From Fervidifonticultor_A sp037443565 (GTDB taxonomy: Bacteria; Sysuimicrobiota; Sysuimicrobiia; Sysuimicrobiales; Humicultoraceae): 64,000 bases of DNA. The notes under the pieces are model-generated. The model had not been told where the DNA came from. It did not search any database and saw nothing but the letters and a program-made list of their open reading frames with translations. The stretch covers positions 1 through 64,000 of the forward strand of contig JBBIOB010000009.1 in NCBI GenBank assembly GCA_037443565.1. The letters run 5' to 3'. Below, piece by piece: positions 26,553 to 34,561 of this stretch. A program made the translations under genes and the position numbers. Within the stretch, counting starts at the first letter, position 1, and the number at the start of each line of letters is the position of its first letter.

Positions 26553-26582
26553 TTGCTCATCCTGCTCGGCCGATGCTAGTAT
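26553..26582 (+). promoter_or_regulatory. Promoter of vapBC, predicted leaderless
   Basis: TTGCTC at 26553-26558 and TAGTAT at 26577-26582 are 18 bp apart, and TGC before the -10 makes it extended. The vapB ATG begins 6 nt after the -10 box, so the transcript should start on the start codon. The remaining 170 bp between tRNA-Pro and this promoter contain a hairpin-prone GAGCAGACG/CATCTGCTC stretch at about 26442-26463 and nothing else I recognise. Confidence 0.6.
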
Positions 26583-26588
26583 GCGTGT

Positions 26589-26831
26589 ATGAGGCGCACA
26601 ACGATCAGCTTGTCGGAAGACCTGGCGGCCGCCCTGAATCGGGAGGCACGCCGACGAGGGGTGTCGGTCTCCCACATTGCTCGCGAGGCGCTTGAGGCTC
26701 GCCTTGGCCGTGCGAGGGGGCGGCGCGAGTTGCCGTTCGTCGCGCTGGGCCGTAGCGGCCACCGCTCGACCGCGCGCGACGTCGAGAAGATCCTTCAGGC
26801 CGAGTGGGGGGCCCGTGGTCGCGGTCGTTGA
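26589..26831 (+). CDS. VapB-type ribbon-helix-helix antitoxin
   Basis: 80 residues. The N-terminal TTISLSEDLAAALNREARRRG is a ribbon-helix-helix DNA-binding fold (strand then two helices), continuing HIAREALEARLG. The C-terminal half is basic and then acidic (DVEKILQAEWG) and would wrap the toxin. It overlaps the PIN toxin gene by 17 bp. Antitoxins of this kind repress their own promoter together with the toxin. Confidence 0.85.
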   Translation: MRRTTISLSEDLAAALNREARRRGVSVSHIAREALEARLGRARGRRELPFVALGRSGHRSTARDVEKILQAEWGARGRGR

Positions 26832-27225
26832 TTCCGGCCCGCTGTATGCAGTGATCGACGCCGATGATCAAGACCATGCGCGCTGCCTCGAGGTCTTCCG
26901 ACGTTCCGACCTTGAGCTACTCATCCCCATGCTGGTAGTGGCCGAGGTCACCTACCTCGTGGGGCGGCGCCTGGGCGCGGAGATCGAGGCCACCTTTCTC
27001 CGTGGCCTTCATACGCTCGAGGTTGAGTCGCCCACTGTGGAGGACTGGGCGCTCATCGCCGACCTGGTGGACCGCTGTCGCGACTTCCCGCTCGGCGGCG
27101 TCGACGCGTCCGTCGCGGTACTCGCCGACCGGGTAGGGACGGATCTCATCGTGACGCTGGATCGGCGTCACTTCGGTGCACTCCGGTCGGCGAAGGGTCG
27201 GCCGTTCCGCCTGCTGCCCGACTGA
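26815..27225 (+). CDS. vapC: VapC-type PIN-domain toxin
   Basis: 136 residues, GTG start at 26815 inside the antitoxin gene. The PIN nuclease acidic residues are present: Asp in VVDSGPLYAV, Glu in VAEVTYLVG, Asp in GGVDASVAVLAD and the last Asp in LIVTLDRRHFG. VapC toxins are Mg-dependent RNases that often cut tRNA or rRNA; the target here is unknown. It forms a toxin-antitoxin pair with the gene before it, close to tRNA-Pro. Confidence 0.9.
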   Translation: MVAVVDSGPLYAVIDADDQDHARCLEVFRRSDLELLIPMLVVAEVTYLVGRRLGAEIEATFLRGLHTLEVESPTVEDWALIADLVDRCRDFPLGGVDASVAVLADRVGTDLIVTLDRRHFGALRSAKGRPFRLLPD

Positions 27226-27388
27226 CTTCCGCGGCACGGCACCGGGCTTCCTCGATGATGCGCTCCGTGGAGCCCCCATCGGGTCACCGCCTGATCGCCT
27301 TCCCCCGCGCTTCCCGTAATCTGATAGACGAGGGCGGGAACGCCCGCCGCCGTTCCGCCAAGCCTGTGCGTGGGGGAAGGGGAGAGCC

Positions 27389-28231
27389 ATGCGAACGATT
27401 GCGTACGACGATGTCGTGTCGACCACAAAGCGTCTGTGTGTCGAGGCCAACACCCGTTTGGGCGACGATGTGCTCGCCGTCATCCGGGCCGCCGCATCTC
27501 GCGAGTCCTCCCCGCTCGGCCGTCAGGTGCTGGCCGAGATCCTCGAGAACGACGAGCTCGCCGCCTGTGAGGGCACGCCCATGTGCCAGGACACCGGCTC
27601 GGCGGTCGTCTTTGTCGAGTTGGGCGAGGGCGTCCAGGTGTCCGGCGGCCACCTCCGCGACGCGATCGACGAGGGGGTCCGGCAGGGCTACACCGAGGGC
27701 TACCTGCGCAAGTCGATGGTTGCCGACCCGCTGCGCCGCAAGAACACCGGCGACAACACGCCGGCTGTCGTCCACGTCGACCTGACGCCCGGCGACCGTC
27801 TCCGCCTGGCGCTCCTGCCGAAGGGTGGCGGCGCCGAGAACATGAGCCGGGCCACGATGCTCACCCCCGCCGACGGCGAGCGCGGTGTCAAGGCCTTTGT
27901 CGTCGAGACCGTGGAGCGCGCCGGGCCCAACGCCTGCCCGCCCGTCATCGTGGGCGTCGGGATCGGCGGAACCTTCGACACGGTCGGCGCGCTGGCCAAG
28001 AAAGCGCTACTGCGCCGCGCCGGCGAGCGGCATCCGGACCCCTATTACGCCGGCCTGGAGGAGGAACTGCTGGAGCAGATCAACGCGCTGGGCGTCGGGC
28101 CGATGGGCTATGGTGGCACCACGACGGCGCTGGAGGTCCGCATCGAGGTGGCTCCGTGCCACATCGTGAGCCTGCCGGTCGCGGTTAACCTGCAGTGCCA
28201 CGCCGCGCGGGTCGCGCGGGCCGAGCTGTGA
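27389..28231 (+). CDS. Class I fumarate hydratase or tartrate dehydratase, alpha subunit
   Basis: 280 residues, the iron-sulfur catalytic subunit of a two-subunit class I fumarase or L-tartrate dehydratase. The Cys ligands of the [4Fe-4S] cluster are in GTPMCQDTGSAVVF, in GPNACPPVIVGVGIGG and in the C-terminal VNLQCHAARV. The start has GGGGAGAG upstream. It is followed after 14 bp by the beta subunit. Sequence alone does not separate fumarate from tartrate, but fumarase would suit the malic enzyme in this window. The 163-bp gap before it shows no recognised promoter. Confidence 0.92.
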   Translation: MRTIAYDDVVSTTKRLCVEANTRLGDDVLAVIRAAASRESSPLGRQVLAEILENDELAACEGTPMCQDTGSAVVFVELGEGVQVSGGHLRDAIDEGVRQGYTEGYLRKSMVADPLRRKNTGDNTPAVVHVDLTPGDRLRLALLPKGGGAENMSRATMLTPADGERGVKAFVVETVERAGPNACPPVIVGVGIGGTFDTVGALAKKALLRRAGERHPDPYYAGLEEELLEQINALGVGPMGYGGTTTALEVRIEVAPCHIVSLPVAVNLQCHAARVARAEL

Positions 28232-28245
28232 GGGGAGGAGGAGCG

Positions 28246-28815
28246 ATGGAACCCAAGCGGTTGACCACCCCGCTGTCCGACGCCGATGTCGAGAGCCTGC
28301 ACGCCGGGGATCTCGTGACCATCACCGGCGTGATCTACGGCGCCCGCGACGCCGCCCACAAGCGGCTGACCGAAGCCATGAGCCGCGGCGAGACGCTCCC
28401 GGTGGACCTGCAGGGGCAGATCGTCTACTATGTGGGGCCCACGCCGGCCAGGCCCGGCCAGGCGATCGGGGCGGCGGGCCCGACCACGAGTACCCGCATG
28501 GATCCCTACACGCCCGCGCTTCTGGCGCGAGGTCTGAAGGGCATGATCGGGAAGGGCTACCGGTCGCGGGCAGTCCTGGAAGCGTTGAGGGAGTACAAGG
28601 CTGTCTATCTGGCGGCCACGGGCGGTGCCGGCGCGCTGCTCGCGAAGCGGATCAAGAAGGCCGACGTGATGGCCTACGACGATCTCGGTCCTGAGGCGCT
28701 CTACCGATTCGAGGTCGAGGAGTTCCCGGCGATGGTCGTCAACGACGCCTTCGGCGGCGACCTCTATGCCGAAGGCAAAGAAGCGTTTCGGAAAGGGATG
28801 GCTGCCCTCGCCTGA
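28246..28815 (+). CDS. Class I fumarate hydratase or tartrate dehydratase, beta subunit
   Basis: 189 residues, the C-terminal swivelling domain of class I hydro-lyases as a separate subunit. Recognisable parts are LHAGDLVTITGVIYGARDAA, the carboxylate-binding GPTTSTRMDPYTP, KGMIGKG and YRFEVEEFPAMVVNDAFGGD. ATG 28246 follows GGAGGAG. It works as a heteromer with the alpha subunit just upstream. Confidence 0.93.
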   Translation: MEPKRLTTPLSDADVESLHAGDLVTITGVIYGARDAAHKRLTEAMSRGETLPVDLQGQIVYYVGPTPARPGQAIGAAGPTTSTRMDPYTPALLARGLKGMIGKGYRSRAVLEALREYKAVYLAATGGAGALLAKRIKKADVMAYDDLGPEALYRFEVEEFPAMVVNDAFGGDLYAEGKEAFRKGMAALA

Positions 28816-28924
28816 CGCTCTGAATACGGCCTCCGCCCGATAGCGGCGGCCCGTCCATGATGGTATGAACGGTCCTGCAGGCAGATCGGATCAGCGGCGG
28901 TCCGACCGGCAGAGGGGGCTGTTC

Positions 28925-29572
28925 ATGGGGCGAGATCCGAGGGTCAAGCCGACTGAGCGCTCACGGTCGCAGCAGACCAGGCGGCGGGCCAGGACACGGC
29001 TGTCTGACCGACAGGGCCGCCACAATGGGCACGACCGCCGGGCCCCTCGGGTGCGCCACGGGCATACTGCGGGCCGCATGGGTGGGCAGGCCGGTCGCCA
29101 GTTCAGGTCCCTCCTGGAGACAGAGCGTCGCCGGCTCCTGCGGGAGCTGCAGGCGATCAGCCGGCGTGCGGCGCTCATCGACGAGGTACCCCGGGCCGGC
29201 GCCGCGCAGGGCGACGACGAGGCGCTGGCCGACGCGGCCAGTCAGACCCTCGAGCGCGATCGCGACTCGGCGGTCGAGGCCAGCCTGCGGGCGGTACTCG
29301 ACGAAGTGGAACAGGCTCTGGCGCGCATCCGGCGTGGGACCTACGGCGTCTGCATGCGGTGCCGGAGGCCGATCGCGGTCCAGCGCCTCCAGGCGATCCC
29401 CTACGCCACGCTCTGCATCGCCTGCAAGCAGGACGAGGAGCGGCATCGGGGCACCCAGGCTCCGTTTAGAGAGTGGCGGGTGCTGAAGGCGCCCAGAGAC
29501 TGGGACGATGAGGAGGCGGCGGAGCCTGGCGAGGAGCGGCGGCGCCGGGGCAGGCGCGACATTGCCGCGTAG
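28925..29572 (+). CDS. DksA/TraR-type C4 zinc-finger protein
   Basis: 215 residues. The core from about residue 52 is a coiled coil (FRSLLETERRRLLRELQ, later AVLDEVEQALARI) followed by a four-Cys zinc finger (CMRC and CIAC 17 residues apart), as in DksA/TraR and YteA-type proteins. The first 50 residues are highly basic and probably disordered, and the C-terminus is also basic. The ATG at 28925 has AGAGGGGG upstream; 29078 is an alternative matching the conserved core. Relatives bind RNA polymerase through its secondary channel in stress responses, but that role is inferred here. Confidence 0.82.
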   Translation: MGRDPRVKPTERSRSQQTRRRARTRLSDRQGRHNGHDRRAPRVRHGHTAGRMGGQAGRQFRSLLETERRRLLRELQAISRRAALIDEVPRAGAAQGDDEALADAASQTLERDRDSAVEASLRAVLDEVEQALARIRRGTYGVCMRCRRPIAVQRLQAIPYATLCIACKQDEERHRGTQAPFREWRVLKAPRDWDDEEAAEPGEERRRRGRRDIAA

Positions 29573-29586
29573 CGCGGCGCGTCATC

Positions 29587-29610
29587 GCCCGCCGGCTGAC
29601 GCCGGCGGGC
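29587..29610. terminator. Perfect GC hairpin between convergent genes
   Basis: Ten perfect base pairs close the loop TGAC (29597-29600) between the ends of the zinc-finger gene and the secreted-protein gene. No T-tract is present. Confidence 0.55.
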
Positions 29611-29614
29611 AGCT

Positions 29615-30448
29615 TCAGAAGGTGAACTCGTCGAGGCTGCCGCCGTCGTCGTAGACGATAGATCGCGCGTTGCGGCCGGCCGGCAAGACGAAGACGATCG
29701 AGCACGACTTCCGCTCGCCCGGCGGCACCGTCACCGTTGATCGGCATGCGTCGGGTCGGCTGAACGTGGACCGGTCGTACCGGTGCTTCTGCCCCTCCTG
29801 GTCCACCAGCGTAAAGAAGTTGGGATTCAAGACCTTGCCGCCGGGACTCGTGTTACGCAGCGTCACCACCACGGCAGCCGTGCGCTTCGGTCCCTCAGCA
29901 TCTGCCTGGGTGGCGTACGCGGGCGGCTGAGCGGTGATGAAGACGTCGCGAGCCGGACGCTCCTCGGCCAGGATCGCGCGGACGAACACCTTGGGATCGT
30001 ACACGCCTATGCGCAGGATGGTGCCCCCACCGGTTATCACGACCAGTCCAATGGCGTCGTGCCAGAAGGTCCGGCCGTCGCCGCCCGCCGCGGCGGCACC
30101 GTAGGCGGTGTTCGCCGCCGAGACCGCCTGGCCGACGGCGATTCCCCGGTCGGTGCGAAATCGTTCGTTGGTGGTAAGGATGAGCACCACGGCGCTCTCC
30201 CGCACCGCCACCGTCACGCGCTGCCGGGTGTAGCTCATATACGAAATCGACCCGCTCGCGTGCACCCGATCCGGCCGGCCCCACCCCGGCAACTGATAGA
30301 TGGTGCCGACGGCCGTGCCGAGGCGCAGTCCGGCCAGGGATTGTCCGGGCACGATGAGCCCTTCGCCCGCCGGTGCGGCCGGCGAAGGCCTGGTGGCCCC
30401 AACAACCAGCGTCAGGGCGACGAGCAGGACGCGATTCCGGGTGCGCAT
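29615..30448 (-). CDS. Secreted protein with C-terminal DUF4352-like domain
   Basis: 277 residues. The signal peptide is VLLVALTLVVGATRPSPA with cleavage near residue 25. Residues about 30-155 contain a periodically strand-rich region (VPGQSLAGLRLGTAVGTIY, GIAVGQAVSAANTAYG), possibly two related lobes. The C-terminal 100 residues (VVVTLRNTSPGGKVLNP, FTLVDQEGQKHRYD, RSIVYDDGG) resemble the immunoglobulin-like DUF4352 fold of extracellular proteins. No catalytic residues are evident. It runs divergently from the moxR operon. Confidence 0.78.
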   Translation of the reverse strand: MRTRNRVLLVALTLVVGATRPSPAAPAGEGLIVPGQSLAGLRLGTAVGTIYQLPGWGRPDRVHASGSISYMSYTRQRVTVAVRESAVVLILTTNERFRTDRGIAVGQAVSAANTAYGAAAAGGDGRTFWHDAIGLVVITGGGTILRIGVYDPKVFVRAILAEERPARDVFITAQPPAYATQADAEGPKRTAAVVVTLRNTSPGGKVLNPNFFTLVDQEGQKHRYDRSTFSRPDACRSTVTVPPGERKSCSIVFVLPAGRNARSIVYDDGGSLDEFTF

Positions 30449-30572
30449 CTGTCCGCTCTATTCTGTGCCAGAGCAGGTCCCGCGCGCAATGGGAATGATG
30501 GAGCACGATGTCATCGGGGAATGGGCGTGTTCCTTGACCCCGTTACAATACGAGTGATACCTTGAACTCACC

Positions 30573-31655
30573 ATGAACGTACCGACAGGCGGGGGGCCCA
30601 TGACGATTGTTCCGCTCGAGACGTTCCTGCAGGCATCCGCAACGATGCGCAAGGTGCTCTACGAAGTCAAGCGGGTCATCGTAGGGCAGGACCTGATGCT
30701 CGAGCGCCTGCTCGTGGCGCTGCTGGCGCGCGGGCACGTGCTGATCGAGGGCGTGCCGGGCCTGGCGAAGACGCTCGCGATCAAGAGCACGGCGCGCGCC
30801 ATCGACTGCGACTTCAAGCGCATCCAGTTCACGCCCGACTTGGTGCCCGCCGACTTGGTAGGGACGCGCATCTTCAACCAGCGGACCAACGCGTTCGACA
30901 TCGAGCTCGGCCCAGTGTTCGCGAACTTCGTGCTGGCCGACGAGATCAACCGCGCGCCGGCCAAGGTGCAGTCGGCCCTGCTCGAGGCGATGCAGGAGCG
31001 TCAGGTCACCATCGGCAAGCAGACCTTCCACCTGCCCGAGCCCTTCCTGGTTATGGCCACGCAGAACCCGATCGAGAGCGAGGGCACCTACCCGCTGCCC
31101 GAGGCACAGGTCGACCGGTTCATGTTCAAGGTGGTCATCGGCTACCCGAGCTTCCACGAAGAGGTCACCGTGGTCGAGCGCATGAGCGGCCGGCAGCCCG
31201 AGGTCGGCGCGGTTGTGACGGCGTCCGAGCTGAAAGACCTGCAGGCGGTGACTGACGCGGTGTACGTGGATCCGAAGATCCACGAGTACGCGGTGTCGCT
31301 CGCCACGGCGACCCGCACTCCGCGGGAGGTCGGGCTCGACCGCCTGCAGCGGTACATCGCCTTCGGCGCCAGCCCGCGGGCCTCGCTCAACATGGTGATC
31401 GGATCACGGGCGCTCGCGCTGCTGCGCGGCCGCGACTACGTCATGCCCGAGGACATCCGCGATCTGGCGCCCGAGGTGCTGCGGCACCGGCTGGTCCTGT
31501 CCTACGAGGCCCTCGCCGACAACGTCACACCTGATACCATCGTCACGCAGACCGTCAACGCGGTCGAGGTGCCGCGCGTGGCGCTCGGCGATCCCTACGA
31601 GCGGCTGCGTACCGGCGTCGGGGCCTCGGCCGAGGGAACCGCCCCTGGAGGATAG
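30573..31655 (+). CDS. MoxR-family AAA+ ATPase
   Basis: 360 residues. Walker A is GVPGLAKT near 61-68, Walker B VLADEINRAP near 121, sensor 1 ATQNP near 163, and the C-terminal lid contains SPRASLNMVIGSRALALLRG. MoxR ATPases act as chaperones that assemble or activate vWA-domain partners. The following DUF58 and two vWA genes are exactly the usual partners. ATG 30573 or the in-frame ATG at 30600 could start translation. TACAAT at 30544-30549 is a possible -10 in the gap shared with the divergent secreted-protein gene. Confidence 0.92.
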   Translation: MNVPTGGGPMTIVPLETFLQASATMRKVLYEVKRVIVGQDLMLERLLVALLARGHVLIEGVPGLAKTLAIKSTARAIDCDFKRIQFTPDLVPADLVGTRIFNQRTNAFDIELGPVFANFVLADEINRAPAKVQSALLEAMQERQVTIGKQTFHLPEPFLVMATQNPIESEGTYPLPEAQVDRFMFKVVIGYPSFHEEVTVVERMSGRQPEVGAVVTASELKDLQAVTDAVYVDPKIHEYAVSLATATRTPREVGLDRLQRYIAFGASPRASLNMVIGSRALALLRGRDYVMPEDIRDLAPEVLRHRLVLSYEALADNVTPDTIVTQTVNAVEVPRVALGDPYERLRTGVGASAEGTAPGG

Positions 31656-31663
31656 CGGCCGGG

Positions 31664-32578
31664 ATGACCGCGACAGGACTCCAGGACACGCCTGAGCGGC
31701 TGCTCCAGCGCCTGCAGTTCACCGTCGTGCGGCGCCTGGACGGGTTCCTGTTCGGCGACTACCGCGGCATCTTCTATGGGCCGAGCCTGGACCTGGCCGA
31801 GGTGCGCGAGTACCAGCCGGGCGATGAGGTGCGCCGCATCGACTGGAACGTCACCGCGCGCATGAACCGGCTCTACGTCCGCCAGTACCTCGAGGAGCGC
31901 GAGCTGACCGCGTGGCTGCTGGTGGACCTCTCGCCCTCCATGGCCTTCGGTACGCGCCGCCGGCTCAAGCGTGAGCTGGCCCTGGAGTTCGCGGGCGTCG
32001 CCGCCTACATCGTGACCCGCCACGGCGACAAGATCGGGGCCATGGCGTTTCCGCACGCGGGAATTCCGATCATCCCGCCGCGGACCGGCCGACGGCACAC
32101 CCTGCGGCTCCTGCACACGCTGCAGCAGGGCGAGGCGAAGAGCCAGCAGGGGACCACCGATCTGGCCTCGACCCTGCGCACCGCGGCCGGCCTGCTCAAG
32201 CGCCGTCACCTCCTGTTCGTCATCTCTGACTTCATCGCGCCGGTCGGGTGGGAGCAGCCCCTGCGCGAGCTGGGCCGCCGGCACGATGTCGTGGCGGTCT
32301 GGATCCAAGATCCTGCCGAGGAGGCGCTGCCCGACGTGGGCATGGTACCCGTGCGCGATCCGGAGACCGGGGCTCACGCATGGATCGACACCTCGGACAC
32401 CCGCGTGCGGAGCGCGTTCGAGGCGCTCGTCGCGGCGCGGCGCACGCGTGTGCTCGACGCGTTCCGGCATGCGCGTGTGGACCATCTGGAGCTTTCGACC
32501 GCCGAGTCGATGGTCGATCCCCTTGTGCGATTCGTGTTCGGCCGGCGGAGGCGGCTGTGGAATTCACCTGGCCGCTGA
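31664..32578 (+). CDS. DUF58 domain protein
   Basis: 304 residues with the DUF58 core FGDYRGIFYGPSLDLAEVRE and YQPGDEVRRIDWNVTAR, followed by a vWA-like fold (WLLVDLSPSMAFG with a DxSxS-type MIDAS motif; LLFVISDFIAP). No membrane helices. DUF58 proteins occur with MoxR and are thought to be cytoplasmic adaptors in envelope or stress functions. It starts 8 bp after moxR and overlaps the next vWA gene. Confidence 0.9.
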   Translation: MTATGLQDTPERLLQRLQFTVVRRLDGFLFGDYRGIFYGPSLDLAEVREYQPGDEVRRIDWNVTARMNRLYVRQYLEERELTAWLLVDLSPSMAFGTRRRLKRELALEFAGVAAYIVTRHGDKIGAMAFPHAGIPIIPPRTGRRHTLRLLHTLQQGEAKSQQGTTDLASTLRTAAGLLKRRHLLFVISDFIAPVGWEQPLRELGRRHDVVAVWIQDPAEEALPDVGMVPVRDPETGAHAWIDTSDTRVRSAFEALVAARRTRVLDAFRHARVDHLELSTAESMVDPLVRFVFGRRRRLWNSPGR

Positions 32579-33584
32579 TGCTGCTGGCCGTCGGCCTGGT
32601 GCCGCTGCTGGCGGCCGGGTACGTCCTGCTGTCAAAGCGGCAGCAGCGGATCGCCGAGCGGTTCGCCGAGTCGCGGCTCTTTGCCCAGCTCGTCGTACGG
32701 CCGCCCGCGTGGCAGCGGACACTACCGGTCGCCTGCTACCTGTTCGCGGTACTGCTGCTGGCCGTGGCCATGGCCCGGCCGGTGGCCGCGGTGCCGATGC
32801 CCGTCAACCGGGCGGCCGTCGTCATCGCCGTCGACGCCAGCAAGAGCATGATCGCCACCGACGTGCAGCCGTCGCGGCTCGAAGCGGCGAAGGCTGCCGC
32901 ACGGGCGTTTTCCCGGATGGTGCCGCGTTCCACGAAGATCGGGCTGGTGGCGTTCAGCGAGTACGGGACGGTGCTGCTGGCGCCGTCCACAGACCGTGCG
33001 GCGCTGAACGAGGCGCTCGAGCGGATCGAGCTCCAATCGGCCACTGCGGTGGGAGGCGGGATCCTCACCTCGCTTCGGGTGCTACCCGGGCGTGAGGCCT
33101 TGCTGCGGGAGCGGCTGGAGCGGCTGCTGCGGCCCCGCGATGCTCCGATGCTCCCGCCGACCCCGATGGAGCCGCGGCCGAATCCCGAGGATCTGCCCCC
33201 CGCGTCGATCCTCCTGTTCTCAGACGGTGTCACCAACTTCGGTCCGAATCCCCTCGAGGCCGCGCAGCTTGCGCGGGACGGCCGGGTGCGGATCTTCACC
33301 GTCGGCGTGGGCCAGCAGGGTGGGACCGTGATGCAGATCGACGGCCAGATGGCCCTGGTGCCGTTTGAGGCGACCGGGCTCGAGCGGATCGCGCAGATTA
33401 CTGGCGGCGCTATCTCTGGTCGACCGACGAGCAGGAGCTTGAGCGGGTCTACCGCGAGCTCGGCCGAATCATCGGGTGGGAGCGCACACGGACCGAGGTG
33501 TCGTTCCTGCTGTTGGGCGCGGGCGGCCTATCGCTGCTGGCCGGTGGTGCGATGGCGATGGTGTGGTTCAGGCGGGTACCGTGA
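32557..33584 (+). pseudogene. BatA-like vWA membrane protein, frameshifted
   Basis: A GTG at 32557 inside the DUF58 gene begins a protein with an N-terminal membrane helix, a BatA-type region (FAESRLFAQLVVRP), a second helix and a vWA domain with MIDAS DASKS. The frame breaks at about 33408-33411, where one base is missing between GGC and TAT. Supplying it restores YLWSTDEQELERVYRELGR, which aligns with the same place in the next gene (YYRTTNVGELRRVYRQLGR), and then a final membrane helix ending at 33584. So only one base separates it from an intact 342-residue protein. It may be a sequence error or a recent mutation. Confidence 0.82.
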
Positions 33585-34558
33585 CGTTCGAGTATCCTTC
33601 TGTCCTGTGGGCGCTGGCGCTGCTCCCGGCGCTGGTCCTTGCGTACCGCCGTCTGGTCGTCCGGCAGCCGCGCCGCGCCATCCTGATCCCCAACCTCGAG
33701 CTGCTGGTGCGGGCCGAGTCGTACCATACCCGCCTGAGGCGGTGGATCCCGCCCGCTCTCTACCTCGCATCGTTGGGCGCGGTGATCATCGGGCTGGCCC
33801 GTCCGACTGCGCCGTTGCTTATGCCGGCCGACCAGGGGATCGTCGTCCTGTCGATTGATGTCAGCCGCAGCATGCTGGCCGAGGACCTGCCGCCCAACCG
33901 CATGGAGGCGGCGAAGCTGTCGGCGCGCGAGTTCGTCGTCGCGCTCCCCCGCGGGTTCCGGATCGGGCTGGTCACGTTCAGCAGCTACGCCACGACCATC
34001 GTGCCGCTGACGCCGGACCGAGCGAGGGTGCTCGATGCCATCGACATGCTGACCACCGAGTTTGCCACCGCGATCGGCGACGGCCTGCTGGAGGCGGTCT
34101 ACAACCTCCCGGGCCGCCCGCGCCCCGCCTACCTCGGCGCGCCCGCTCCGCCCCCGCCGAGTCCACCGCCGCCCGGCGTGGTGGTGCTCCTCTCCGACGG
34201 GCAGAGCAACCGCGGCGTCCTGCCGCTGGATGCGGCCCGCACCGCGCGCGACCTGAACGTGAAGGTCTACACGATCGGCGTGGGCACGCTCGAAGGGACG
34301 TTCCTCTCTGTCGGCGGCCGCAGCATCTGGGTGCGGCTCGACGAGGAGACGCTGCGCAGCATGGCCGAGATCGGTGGTGGGGCCTATTACCGCACGACCA
34401 ACGTGGGCGAACTGCGCCGCGTCTACCGGCAGCTCGGGCGTGAGATCGGCTGGGAGCGCCGGCCTACCGAGGTCACCGCGGTGGCCGCGGCCGCGGCGCT
34501 CCTCCTGGCCGTCGCCGCCGCGGTCACGTCGGTCCTCGCCGTGCACCGGGTGCTGTAG
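33581..34558 (+). CDS. BatA/BatB-like vWA membrane protein
   Basis: 325 residues with GTG at 33581 overlapping the stop of the preceding gene. Helix at about 5-22, basic link, helix at about 53-72, then a vWA domain with MIDAS DVSRS near 91, TFSSYATTI and LLSDGQSNRG, and a C-terminal membrane helix (AAAALLLAVAAAVTSVLAV). Such proteins display a vWA domain at the membrane and work with MoxR and DUF58. It is a diverged duplicate of the gene before it. A Pro-rich insert (APPPPSPPPPG) sits before the fourth strand. Confidence 0.9.
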   Translation: MTFEYPSVLWALALLPALVLAYRRLVVRQPRRAILIPNLELLVRAESYHTRLRRWIPPALYLASLGAVIIGLARPTAPLLMPADQGIVVLSIDVSRSMLAEDLPPNRMEAAKLSAREFVVALPRGFRIGLVTFSSYATTIVPLTPDRARVLDAIDMLTTEFATAIGDGLLEAVYNLPGRPRPAYLGAPAPPPPSPPPPGVVVLLSDGQSNRGVLPLDAARTARDLNVKVYTIGVGTLEGTFLSVGGRSIWVRLDEETLRSMAEIGGGAYYRTTNVGELRRVYRQLGREIGWERRPTEVTAVAAAAALLLAVAAAVTSVLAVHRVL

Positions 34559-34561
34559 CGG

